A stretch of DNA of 64,000 bases from Enterococcus devriesei (GTDB lineage: Bacteria > Bacillota > Bacilli > Lactobacillales > Enterococcaceae), in assembly GCF_001885905.1 (NCBI RefSeq), contig NZ_JXKM01000003.1:108186-172185 (forward strand). Reading direction: 5' to 3'. Shown one piece after another: positions 24,235 to 32,905 of the stretch (position 1 is its first letter; each line of letters starts with the position of its first letter). The position numbers were made by a program, and so were the translations under genes. The notes under the pieces are model-generated. The model was given only the letters and a program-made list of their open reading frames with translations. It was not told the origin of the DNA and did no database searches.

Positions 24235-25218
24235 ATGAAAAAAATAATTAACGATCCAAAAGATATTATTGAAGAAATGTTGTCTGGTATCGTCGAAAGC
24301 TATCCTAGCCTCGTTCATCGAGTGGCAGATTCTCGTGTTATCGCAAAGAATTCAAGTTTAGCACAAGTCGGTTTAGTTTCTGGCGGCGGCAGCGGCCATG
24401 AACCAGCCCATGCAGGCTTTGTCGGCGACGGCATGTTGAGCGCAGCGGTTTTAGGGGATGTTTTTACTTCACCGACTCCCGATCAAATTGAAATAGCGAT
24501 CGAAGAAGCCAATCAAGGACAAGGCGTTCTATTGATTGTCAAAAATTACACGGGCGATATTTTAAATTTTGAAATGGCTAAGGATTTGGCGGAAATGAAT
24601 GAGATTGCTACGGAGATCGTTGTCGTTGACGATGATATCGCGGTAGAAGACAGCACCTATACCGCTGGCAAACGCGGCGTGGCTGGGACGATCCTCGTTC
24701 ATAAGATCTTAGGAAATGCCGCTAAACACGGTGCCAGCTTGACTGAATTAAAAACTTTAGGTGAGCGAGTCGTGGCAGCAACGAAAACAATCGGGGTTGC
24801 TTTGAAAGCTGCAACAGTCCCTGAAGTGGGTAAACCCGGCTTTTCATTAGCCGAAGATGAAATTGAATTTGGTGTAGGTATTCATGGTGAGCCTGGCTAT
24901 CGTAAAGAACAATTGCAGCCGTCGAAAGCTTTGGCCCAAGAAATGGTTACTAAGCTATTGGCTTCCTATGAAGAAAAACCGCAAACGATCGGCGTATTAG
25001 TCAACGGCATGGGTGGAACACCTTTGATGGAGCAATTTGTCTTTATCAATGATGTCTTGCATCTATTAACTGAAGAAAATATTTCCGTCAGCTTCCATAA
25101 GGTCGGAAATTATATGACCTCCATCGACATGCAAGGCTTGTCTTTAACATTCATTGACTTAGCCGATCAAACTTGGCAACACGCCTTGACCCGCTATGTT
25201 TCAACTATCTCTTGGTAA
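24235..25218 (+). CDS. dhaK: Dihydroxyacetone kinase substrate-binding subunit DhaK
   Basis: DhaK binds dihydroxyacetone covalently as a hemiaminal on a histidine and receives phosphate from DhaL. In this 327-residue protein the histidine is H217 in EFGVGIHGEPGYRKE. The substrate pocket motif LVSGGGSGHEPAHAGFVGDG lies at residues 48-66. A longer open frame reaches back to 24133, but that part overlaps dhaM, and AAAAGGATGGG precedes the ATG at 24235, so this start is preferred. It is the third gene of the module. Confidence 0.95.
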   Translation: MKKIINDPKDIIEEMLSGIVESYPSLVHRVADSRVIAKNSSLAQVGLVSGGGSGHEPAHAGFVGDGMLSAAVLGDVFTSPTPDQIEIAIEEANQGQGVLLIVKNYTGDILNFEMAKDLAEMNEIATEIVVVDDDIAVEDSTYTAGKRGVAGTILVHKILGNAAKHGASLTELKTLGERVVAATKTIGVALKAATVPEVGKPGFSLAEDEIEFGVGIHGEPGYRKEQLQPSKALAQEMVTKLLASYEEKPQTIGVLVNGMGGTPLMEQFVFINDVLHLLTEENISVSFHKVGNYMTSIDMQGLSLTFIDLADQTWQHALTRYVSTISW

Positions 25219-25241
25219 ACAATCGCAAGGAGGAAAAATAA

Positions 25242-25841
25242 ATGAAGGTCACAACAAATGACATCCAAGCGTGGTTGCAGGATTTCGCGGCTACTATTGA
25301 AAAAAATAAAGATTATCTAAGTGAATTAGATACGCCGATTGGTGACGGTGATCATGGCAACAATATGCATCGGGGAATGACCGAATATTTAGTTGTCTCT
25401 AAAGGAAATGAGCCAAGCTCTATCGCTAATAGCTTTAAAGTCTTAGCGATGGCACTGATCTCAAAAGTTGGCGGCGCGTCAGGGCCTTTATACGGCTCCG
25501 CCTTTATGAACATGGCGAAAGCTGCTAAAGATCTTCCTGAAATTACTACTACTGAAGAATTAATTTCGATACTAACGGCTGGTTTCGATGGCATCAAAAA
25601 TCGTGGAAAAGCGGAACTAGGCGACAAAACAATGTTAGACGTCTGGGGTCCTAGCATCACTCTTTTAAAAGAAGGACGTTTATCCAGCCAAGAAATTGAA
25701 CAGCTGAAAGAACAAACCAAAGACTTACAAGCTAAAAAAGGACGCGCCTCTTATTTAGGCGAACGCTCCATCGGACACATTGATCCAGGGGCCGCTTCCA
25801 GCGCCCTATTATTCCAAACGTTACTACCTTATTTAAATTAA
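25242..25841 (+). CDS. dhaL: Dihydroxyacetone kinase ADP-binding subunit DhaL
   Basis: DhaL carries a tightly bound ADP that is phosphorylated by DhaM and then phosphorylates the dihydroxyacetone on DhaK. The 199-residue protein shows the Mg/ADP aspartate cluster LDTPIGDGDHGNNMHRGM, the GGASGPLYGSAF loop and GRASYLGERSIGHIDPGA. AAGGAGG lies before the ATG, 23 bases after dhaK. A strong terminator follows. No glycerol facilitator gene follows it, unlike some relatives. Confidence 0.95.
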   Translation: MKVTTNDIQAWLQDFAATIEKNKDYLSELDTPIGDGDHGNNMHRGMTEYLVVSKGNEPSSIANSFKVLAMALISKVGGASGPLYGSAFMNMAKAAKDLPEITTTEELISILTAGFDGIKNRGKAELGDKTMLDVWGPSITLLKEGRLSSQEIEQLKEQTKDLQAKKGRASYLGERSIGHIDPGAASSALLFQTLLPYLN

Positions 25842-25847
25842 TCAGCC

Positions 25848-25890
25848 AAGTGTACCTCGACTGAAACCTTCGAGGTACACTTGTTTTTTT
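25848..25890 (+). terminator. Terminator of the gldA-dha operon
   Basis: AAGTGTACCTCG pairs with CGAGGTACACTT, followed by GTTTTTTT. Confidence 0.92.
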
Positions 25891-26001
25891 CATTGTTCGC
25901 TCCTCTACTAAGATTCAGAATACGTTTCAATCGTATTTTTTGATAATCATTATTATACTAATAAAAAAAGACTAACTCGCTTAGCCGTTGGAGTGAACCA
26001 T

Positions 26002-27417
26002 ATGGAAAAACAACGAACCCTTAGTAAATCAATCATTATTCTCGGACTCTTTTCTTTTATCACCTCGCTGTCTGGAGAAAGTACCAACTTAGCGCTACCC
26101 ACGATCAGCCGAGCCTTAGCGATTACGAATAATCAAGCAACGTGGATCGTTCAAATTGGCTTGATTACCACAACAATTTTATTAGTCGCCTTTGGTCATC
26201 TCGGCGACGTGTTGTCGAAAGAGTTAATTTTCTTAGTCGGTGGTCTTTTATTTACCATTGGCTCCTTAGTCAATGGACTGGCACCGACCTTTGTCCTGCT
26301 TCTCTTCGGCCGAGTTATCCAAGCAATTGGATCGGCCATGATCATGGCTAATTCAATTGGTTTGACGACTGAATATTCTACTCCCGAGACCCGCGGAACA
26401 ACCCTAGCGGTCATTTCGATGTTTATCTCGGTTGGATCGATTTCAGGTCCCGCTTTAGGCGGCGTGATTTTGTCGGTCTTCTCTTGGCGTTGGATTTATT
26501 TGATCAATGTTCCCTTAGGACTTATTTTTAGTTACCTTGGATTCAAAACCTTCACGATTCCTAAATTTACAAAAGAATTGTTGGAAGCTCCTTTAAAAGA
26601 AGCCAATTGGCTGGGGCAAGGTATTTTTTCGGTTGGGATCATTGTTTTATCCCTTTCTAGTCTCTTTTTCCAAGATATGCAAGCTCGCTATCTAGTCGGC
26701 AGTCTAGCCTTCGTTGGTGGTGCGGCCTTGACGGTTTTTTCTTTTATTCAGGATGATCATAGTAAAAGCCCTTGGATTTCGCCTAGCGTTCTTCGCAACA
26801 AACGCTTTATGCTTTCGATGTTCGCTTTATTTTTAGCGATGCTGACCAATGTCGCATCAAATATCCTATTACCTTTTTATTTGCAAAGTTTCAATGGGGT
26901 TAATCCTTTGATTAGTGGTCTCGTGATGGTTTTACAATCAGTCGTCATGCTGGTGATTTCACCAATCGCGGGACGTTTGTCCGATAAGATCGGCTCCAGC
27001 AAATTAATTATCAGCGGTCTAATCGTCTTAATCCTCTCGCAAATCGGTTATACCTTTTATCCCTTATCAATTAATTGGCTACTGATCCTGTTGCCAATTT
27101 TATTAAATGGTGTCGGGATGGGGCTCTTTTTATCGCCGAATAATTCATTGGCGATGTCTTTTGTAGAGAAACACTTCACCGGCGTTGCTGGGTCCTTGAC
27201 TTCTTTCTTTAGAACGATCGGGATGAGCTTAGGTATCAGCATCGCTTCTGCCGTGCTCTTTGCCCAGCTTCCCGGGGTCCGCTACATTACACCTCAGCTG
27301 GGGGTAACCTTTATTCAAGCTTTCCACAATGTTTTTTGGGTGATGGCTGCTTTAGCAGTTCTCTGCCTAGTCTTATCCGTCTACGCGATTTCTAGTGATA
27401 AAAATAAGGCCAAATAA
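26002..27417 (+). CDS. MFS drug exporter, DHA2 (14-TMS) family
   Basis: A proton-driven multidrug efflux protein of the EmrB/QacA type, 471 residues with about 14 hydrophobic segments. Motif A-like LGDVLSKE is in the first loop, the family motif C-like GPALGGVILSVFSWRWIYLINVPLG is in segment 5, and GRLSDKIGSSKLI is in the mid-protein loop. A GTG three codons upstream touches the ribosome site TTGGAG, so the ATG at 26002, eight bases after it, is preferred. Single gene. The drug substrate cannot be read from sequence. Confidence 0.88.
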   Translation: MEKQRTLSKSIIILGLFSFITSLSGESTNLALPTISRALAITNNQATWIVQIGLITTTILLVAFGHLGDVLSKELIFLVGGLLFTIGSLVNGLAPTFVLLLFGRVIQAIGSAMIMANSIGLTTEYSTPETRGTTLAVISMFISVGSISGPALGGVILSVFSWRWIYLINVPLGLIFSYLGFKTFTIPKFTKELLEAPLKEANWLGQGIFSVGIIVLSLSSLFFQDMQARYLVGSLAFVGGAALTVFSFIQDDHSKSPWISPSVLRNKRFMLSMFALFLAMLTNVASNILLPFYLQSFNGVNPLISGLVMVLQSVVMLVISPIAGRLSDKIGSSKLIISGLIVLILSQIGYTFYPLSINWLLILLPILLNGVGMGLFLSPNNSLAMSFVEKHFTGVAGSLTSFFRTIGMSLGISIASAVLFAQLPGVRYITPQLGVTFIQAFHNVFWVMAALAVLCLVLSVYAISSDKNKAK

Positions 27418-27470
27418 AAATAGTGTCTACCAACAATCAGCTCTTTCTGAAATTTTGGTATAAAACGAAA

Positions 27471-27519
27471 ATAAGTCTATTCTGGTTCCAATGAAAAGGA
27501 ATCAGAATAGACTTATTTA
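27471..27519. terminator. Hairpin after the MFS gene
   Basis: ATAAGTCTATTCTG pairs with CAGAATAGACTTAT with a short extra pairing (TTCC/GGAA) in the loop. Both sides are AT-rich, so it may serve both converging transcripts. Confidence 0.7.
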
Positions 27520-27632
27520 TATTTATGAGGCTCAAGCATGCAAGCTTCAATATTTGCCTAGTGCTTAGAATAAGGCCGCCCTTTGGACCAAATCATTTGG
27601 TATTTGATTCAAAGTCGGCATACGCTATGTTC

Positions 27633-29474
27633 TTATTCAGCTAACTCTTCAAATTGTGAATTGTAAAGGGAAGCATAAAGTCCGTTTTGAGCCAATAGTT
27701 CTTCGTGGCTACCTTGTTCTTTGATGTCTCCACCTTGCATGTAAAGAATCTTGTCAGCGTCTTTAATGGTTGATAGACGGTGAGCGATAACAAAGGACGT
27801 GCGGCCCTTCATCAAGTTGTTCATCGCTTCTTGGATCAAGCCTTCTGTCCGAGTATCAACTGATGAAGTGGCTTCATCTAAGATCAAGATCGGCTTGTCG
27901 GCTAAGATCGCACGAGCAATGGTCAACAATTGTTTTTGTCCTTGTGAGATGTTTGAAGATTCTTCATTCAATTCCATCTCATAACCACCAGGTAAGGTCT
28001 TAATAAAGTGATCCACGTGAGCAGCTTTGGCAGCGGCATAAACTTCTTCATCTGTCGCGTCTAAACGCCCATACCGTAGATTGTCCATGATCGTTCCTTT
28101 GAACAACCAAGTATCTTGTAAAACCATTCCGATGTTTTTCCGTAGATCTGCACGATTAAAGTCTTTGATATTGTGGCCATCGATTTTTATTGCGCCGGAA
28201 TTGACATCGTAAAAACGCATCAATAATTTGACCATCGTTGTTTTACCTGCACCAGTCGGGCCAACGATCGCAACTGTTTGGCCAGGATCGACATGAGAAG
28301 TAAAGTCTTGGATAACGATCTTGTCTGGTGTGTAACCAAACTGTACGTGCTCAAAGTCTACCATGCCTTTTGCTTTATCCAATTGCACTGGATTCTCAGC
28401 CATTTGATCTTCTTCGTCTTCGGCTAAGAATTCAAAGACCCGTTCCGCTGCGGCAGCCATTGATTGCAACATATTCGATACTTGGGCTAATTGGGCGATT
28501 GGTTGCGTTAAGTTACGAACGTATTGGATAAAGGCTTGGATATCACCAACTGTGATTGTTCCATTATAAGCCATGAATCCACCAACGATCGCTACACCCA
28601 CATAACCTAAGTTTCCGACAAAGTTCATGATCGGCTGCATCAAACCAGATAGAAATTGGGACTTCCAAGCAGATTTGAATAGCACTTCATTTTGTTCTTT
28701 GAATTCCTTCAACGAGTTTTCTTCATCATTGAACAAACGAACGATCGTGTACCCACCGATGGTTTCTTCAACCTTCCCGTTGATAACCCCTAAATATTCT
28801 TGTTGGGTTTTGAAATATTTTTGCGAATTTTTCACAACGATCAAGATCAAAATCAATGAAATAGGGACGATCAAGATCGCAACACCCGTCATTTTCACCG
28901 AAATTGAAAGCATCATTACGATAACTCCGATGATCGTGAAGGTGGAAGTGATCAACTGCGTCAAACTCTGGTTCAGTGATTGTCCTAATGTATCCACGTC
29001 ATTCGTGATGCGTGAAAGAACTTCCCCGGTTGTCCGGCTTTCAAAATAATTCATTGGCATCCGATCGATTTTTTCAGAAATTTCTTTCCGCATCCGATAC
29101 GTGATCTTTTGGGAAATCGTCGACATGATCCAGCCTTGGATGATTCCGAATAAGGAAGCCACCACATATAGACCAAGCATGAATAAAAGAATGCCACCGA
29201 TTTTATCAAAATTAATATCACCAGTACCTTGATATTTTTTGATTAAACCATTAAATAATTCAGTAATTGCTTTTGATAAGATTTTTGGACCCCAAATATT
29301 GAAAATTGTTGAGGCGATCGCGAAGATCATTACAAAGAACACCGCGATTTTATACGCCCCAAGATACGAGACTAATTTTTTCAGCGTACCTTTGAAGTCT
29401 TTGGCTTTTTCCACTGGCGCAGACATATGTCCAGGACCGCCACCACGAGGGCGATTTTGTTTTTGTTCTGCCAT
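27633..29474 (-). CDS. Heterodimeric ABC exporter, subunit with canonical ATPase site
   Basis: A 613-residue half-transporter: six membrane segments (residues about 40-340) followed by an ATPase domain with GPTGAGKTT, signature ISQGQKQLL and Walker B ILILDEATSSVD. The Walker B glutamate is present, but the signature is SQGQ instead of SGGQ. This complements the partner encoded 51 bases upstream, which has the opposite defect. That split is typical of heterodimeric multidrug exporters such as LmrCD, BmrCD and enterococcal EfrEF. Third gene of a MarR-led operon. Confidence 0.9.
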   Translation of the reverse strand: MAEQKQNRPRGGGPGHMSAPVEKAKDFKGTLKKLVSYLGAYKIAVFFVMIFAIASTIFNIWGPKILSKAITELFNGLIKKYQGTGDINFDKIGGILLFMLGLYVVASLFGIIQGWIMSTISQKITYRMRKEISEKIDRMPMNYFESRTTGEVLSRITNDVDTLGQSLNQSLTQLITSTFTIIGVIVMMLSISVKMTGVAILIVPISLILILIVVKNSQKYFKTQQEYLGVINGKVEETIGGYTIVRLFNDEENSLKEFKEQNEVLFKSAWKSQFLSGLMQPIMNFVGNLGYVGVAIVGGFMAYNGTITVGDIQAFIQYVRNLTQPIAQLAQVSNMLQSMAAAAERVFEFLAEDEEDQMAENPVQLDKAKGMVDFEHVQFGYTPDKIVIQDFTSHVDPGQTVAIVGPTGAGKTTMVKLLMRFYDVNSGAIKIDGHNIKDFNRADLRKNIGMVLQDTWLFKGTIMDNLRYGRLDATDEEVYAAAKAAHVDHFIKTLPGGYEMELNEESSNISQGQKQLLTIARAILADKPILILDEATSSVDTRTEGLIQEAMNNLMKGRTSFVIAHRLSTIKDADKILYMQGGDIKEQGSHEELLAQNGLYASLYNSQFEELAE

Positions 29475-29525
29475 TTTATTCGCTCCTCCTTAATCCGCTT
29501 CTTCTATGCCTAATTCAGCATTGCT

Positions 29526-31871
29526 TTATTGTGACTGGGCAATTTCTTGATAGACCTTAGATGATTCCATCAATTCTTCATGACGACCTTGCGCCACGAC
29601 CCGACCTTCTTCTAAGACAATGATATTGTCAGCATGGAGAATCGTCGAGATTTTTTGGGCCACAATGATTTGCGTCACATCTTTGATATTTTCAGCGAGG
29701 GCTTTTCGTAACGCCACATCCGTTTTGTTATCAAGAGCTGAGAACGAATCATCGAAGATCAAGATCTTAGGATTTTTCGCTAACGCACGAGCAATCGATA
29801 GACGTTGTTTTTGTCCACCAGAGACATTCGTTCCACCTTGAGAGATTTCACGATCAAAGCCTTTTTCATTCGAATCGATAAACTCTTCTGCTTGTGCGAT
29901 TTGAGCGGCTTTTTTCATTTGTTCATCAGTAATATCAGAATCGCCAAATTTAATATTTGAAGCAATATTACCAGAGAATAAAATTCCTTTTTGAGGTACA
30001 AAGCCCATAATCTCATGTAATTTATGCATGCTCATTTCACGGATATCAATCCCATCAACGGTGATTCGTCCGCCAGTTACATCGAACAAACGTGGAATCA
30101 AGTTAACGATAGTTGATTTCCCTGATCCAGTTGAACCGATCAATGCTGTTGTTTCTCCAGGTTTTGCTGTGAAGTTGATATGATGCAAAACATCTTCGTC
30201 GGCATCACCATAACGGAATTGGACGCCTTCAAATTTCACTTCACCCTTGAAATCATGATCATCTTTTGGTTCTTCAGGATCAACAATCGTAGGTTTTGTA
30301 TTCAAGACTTCATCTACCCGTCCTGCTGCTACATTTGAACGCGGCAAGATGATTGAAACCATTGATAACATCATGAAGGCCATAACGATTTGCATCGTGT
30401 ACGTAATGAAGGCCATCATGTCACCGACTTGTAATTGTCCCATGTCCATGTTGTGTCCACCGACCCAGACGATCAGTACTGAGATTCCATTCATTAAAAG
30501 CATCATTAACGGCATCATTAATGACATCGCCCGGTTCACGAACATTTGCGTCTTCATCAAGTTCGTATTCGCTACATCAAAACGTTCCTCTTCGTATTTT
30601 TCACGAGAAAAGGCACGAATAACTGGCAATCCAGTGATGATTTCACGAGAAACCAAGTTGACACGGTCAACTAAGTTTTGCAACGCTTTGAATTTTGGCA
30701 TCGTTGTTAATAGTAAGGTTAAGACTAGAACTAAAACAGCCGCCACGGCCACACCAACGATCCAGCCCATTCCTGTTCCGGTTTTATAAACGCGATAGAC
30801 CCCACCAATACCTAAGATCGGTGCATATAAAACCATCCGCATGATCATGACGATCCCCATTTGAATCTGTTGGATGTCATTGGTATTACGAGTGATCAAT
30901 GAAGCAGGTGAGAATTTTTCCATTTCATTGTTGGAAAAGGCTAATGTCTGTTCAAATTGGCCAACCCGTAAATTTTTACCGACTGTTGCGGCAACTAATG
31001 ACGCGATCAAACCAACGATAATCGCAGCAATAGCTGAGACGAAGGTCAAACCAATCATTTTAGCACCAGTTTTCATCATGTAATCATTTTGGATTTTTTG
31101 GGTATTAACATTTAACGCCTTGTATTCAGCTAAGGTTAATTGAATCCCAACTGTTTTTAGCGAATCTTCACCAACATTGCCTAAGCTTTTCTTCGTCGCT
31201 TTACGAGCAGCATCAACTTTTGCTGGCATTGCATCATTTTGTATTTTGACTTCGGCGCCGATTTTTTGTGCTTCCGCGCCTTTGGCTTGTGCTTCAGCCG
31301 CTAATTTTTGTGCTTCCGCACCTTTGGCAGCAGATGTTGCGCCATCTGTTGCACTTGCCGCTGCTTTACCAGCCGCTTGCGCTTGTTCGCCTAATGCCTT
31401 CGCTTCTTGACCTAAAGCTTGAGCTTTCGCTCCGTCTTTAGCGATGGCTTGATACTCAGTCAGAACTTCTTTTGCTTCTTTCCCATTGGTTGAATCTTTT
31501 GATTGGGCGGAAGCAATCATCATCATAGGTAGATTGAGGATTTTTGCTAGTTCATCCTTCGTTGTTCCTTTTTGCAAGTCTAATTTGTAGATATCGACCT
31601 TTTTCCCGTCTACGGTTTGAGTTGCTTCTTTGTAGTTATCTTTGATTGTTTGCTTCTCTTTGTCGGTCATGAAAATCTCAAGCCCTTGAAGCGTTGACTT
31701 TCTGATTTTGTCTGGTGTCGACTGTTCAAGTCCTCCCTGTTGAATACCAACGTCTACGATATCTGACGTTAAACTAGGCAAACTTAAATCACTGGATGCT
31801 TGCACAATTAAAAGCAAGAACACAGCGATGATCGCGTACCAGTATTTTCCAAGATATTTAAAAATCTTCAC
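29526..31871 (-). CDS. Heterodimeric ABC exporter, subunit with degenerate ATPase site and large extracellular insert
   Basis: A 781-residue half-transporter. Between membrane segment 1 (about 12-31) and segment 2 (about 272-295) is an extra ~230-residue part, of which 147-215 is Ala/Gln/Lys-rich heptad repeats. By topology it should be outside the cell. The ATPase domain has GSTGSGKST, signature VSGGQKQRL, but Walker B ILIFDDSFSALD with Asp for the catalytic Glu. Translation starts at a GTG sharing one base with the marR stop codon (TAGTG). EF2226/EF2227-like (EfrEF) pairs in enterococci have the same MarR-ABC-ABC order. Confidence 0.9.
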   Translation of the reverse strand: MKIFKYLGKYWYAIIAVFLLLIVQASSDLSLPSLTSDIVDVGIQQGGLEQSTPDKIRKSTLQGLEIFMTDKEKQTIKDNYKEATQTVDGKKVDIYKLDLQKGTTKDELAKILNLPMMMIASAQSKDSTNGKEAKEVLTEYQAIAKDGAKAQALGQEAKALGEQAQAAGKAAASATDGATSAAKGAEAQKLAAEAQAKGAEAQKIGAEVKIQNDAMPAKVDAARKATKKSLGNVGEDSLKTVGIQLTLAEYKALNVNTQKIQNDYMMKTGAKMIGLTFVSAIAAIIVGLIASLVAATVGKNLRVGQFEQTLAFSNNEMEKFSPASLITRNTNDIQQIQMGIVMIMRMVLYAPILGIGGVYRVYKTGTGMGWIVGVAVAAVLVLVLTLLLTTMPKFKALQNLVDRVNLVSREIITGLPVIRAFSREKYEEERFDVANTNLMKTQMFVNRAMSLMMPLMMLLMNGISVLIVWVGGHNMDMGQLQVGDMMAFITYTMQIVMAFMMLSMVSIILPRSNVAAGRVDEVLNTKPTIVDPEEPKDDHDFKGEVKFEGVQFRYGDADEDVLHHINFTAKPGETTALIGSTGSGKSTIVNLIPRLFDVTGGRITVDGIDIREMSMHKLHEIMGFVPQKGILFSGNIASNIKFGDSDITDEQMKKAAQIAQAEEFIDSNEKGFDREISQGGTNVSGGQKQRLSIARALAKNPKILIFDDSFSALDNKTDVALRKALAENIKDVTQIIVAQKISTILHADNIIVLEEGRVVAQGRHEELMESSKVYQEIAQSQ

Positions 31872-32317
31872 TATTGATCACTTTCCCCTTCCGCGGATAT
31901 TTTTTTTGAGTAGTCGACAAACTTAGCAGTTAATTCGAGATATTTTTTAGTATCTGCTTCTCCCATTAACTCAAATACTCGAATAATTTTCGTCCGCATT
32001 TCCTGTTTTTCAGCTTTCGCTACTTTTTCTCCAGCTTCCGTCAAGCTGACATTGATCTTACGACGATCGTCAGGATCCATCGTGCGAATGATTAAGCCGC
32101 GCTTTTCCAAGTTTCCCAACACAGCTGCGATTCGTGCTGTAGATAAATTAAGTGTGTCTGCTAAAAATTTAGGATTGGCAGGTTCACCTAATATATCTAA
32201 TGCCTTAATGACGATGTTCGCACCTTTGCTGCTCTTTTCGATCTTACTGAATGCGCCATGGCGATTTTGTACCATCAGCTCCATCAGTTCACGTTCAGCT
32301 TCTTCTGCGAATGTCAT
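31871..32317 (-). CDS. MarR family regulator of the ABC exporter operon
   Basis: A 148-residue MarR-type winged-helix protein. The DNA-binding part spans about 55-105 (NLSTARIAAVLGNLEKRGLI, then RTMDPDDRRKINVSLTEAG as the wing). It is the first gene of the operon, preceded by AAGGAGGAG, and its stop overlaps the start of the first ABC gene. Autoregulation plus control of the exporter is the expected role. A dyad at 32361 is a candidate site. Confidence 0.9.
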   Translation of the reverse strand: MTFAEEAERELMELMVQNRHGAFSKIEKSSKGANIVIKALDILGEPANPKFLADTLNLSTARIAAVLGNLEKRGLIIRTMDPDDRRKINVSLTEAGEKVAKAEKQEMRTKIIRVFELMGEADTKKYLELTAKFVDYSKKISAEGESDQ

Positions 32318-32360
32318 ACGACTCCTCCTTCTTAAAAAAATCTAGTTTCTCATTAATGCC

Positions 32361-32378
32361 TAATAGTGTTAGTTATTA
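32361..32378. promoter_or_regulatory. Candidate MarR operator
   Basis: TAATAGTGTTAGTTATTA is an imperfect palindrome with TAATA/TATTA arms, 44 bases upstream of the marR ATG. On the minus strand a possible -10 element TAATAT lies a few bases upstream of it, so binding would block the promoter. Confidence 0.45.
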
Positions 32379-32572
32379 ATGCTGTTTGATATTACCTCTT
32401 ATAAAATGTAAATGCAAGTATTTTATTCAGAAAATTAAAGAATCCGTTTTCCTTTAAAAAAATTTTGAAATTTATTTCCTTGACACTTTCGGACAATCAA
32501 AAAAGCCTTCAGGCTGTAAAGATAACTAGGCTTGAAGACGATTAAATTTAGTTCAATTTATAAGCTGCGTTT

Positions 32573-32850
32573 AAGAAAGACTTGCACGAACTCCCTCAGC
32601 TTTTTGCCAGTTTTTCTTCTCGCTTTATTGAGATTAGAAAAATGGTAGGCGTAAGGACAATCAGAATCATTTTTCGTGTTTTTGGAAAAATGATTTTCTC
32701 AGTAGGAGTCAGCTGAGCAATAAAATCAAATTATTTACAAATTGCTTCTCAAACTTCGAAATCGTTTTGCTGATTGCCCATAAAGCGAATTCGTTAAGCC
32801 GGACATGGATATGCCTACTGTAAAGCGATTGATTCATTTTAAAATTTTCT
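32573..32850. repeat. Interspersed repeat, family B copy 2
   Basis: The longer copy of the element at 17943-18120. Relative to that copy it has about 45 extra bases after GATTAGAAAAATG and about 60 extra around CTTCTCAAACTTCGAAATCG. Like copy 1 it abuts the terminator of a minus-strand gene. It fills most of the 588-base gap between marR and the CHAP gene. Confidence 0.8.
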
Positions 32851-32863
32851 TCTTCCTCTCATG

Positions 32864-32896
32864 AAAAAAAGTCGCCGAATAAATCGGCGACTTTTT
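32864..32896 (-). terminator. Terminator of the CHAP-domain gene
   Basis: GTCGCCGA and TCGGCGAC form a perfect stem around ATAAA, with A- and T-runs on both sides. Confidence 0.92.
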
Positions 32897-32905
32897 ACTT
32901 ATTGA

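Noticed and set aside
27540..27632. Third copy of repeat family B
   Set aside because: Only short words (GACCAAAT, CGGCATA) are shared, which is too little to call a copy.
30349..31410. Plus-strand frames across the ABC exporter genes
   Set aside because: They are shadows of strongly coding minus-strand sequence, without ribosome sites.
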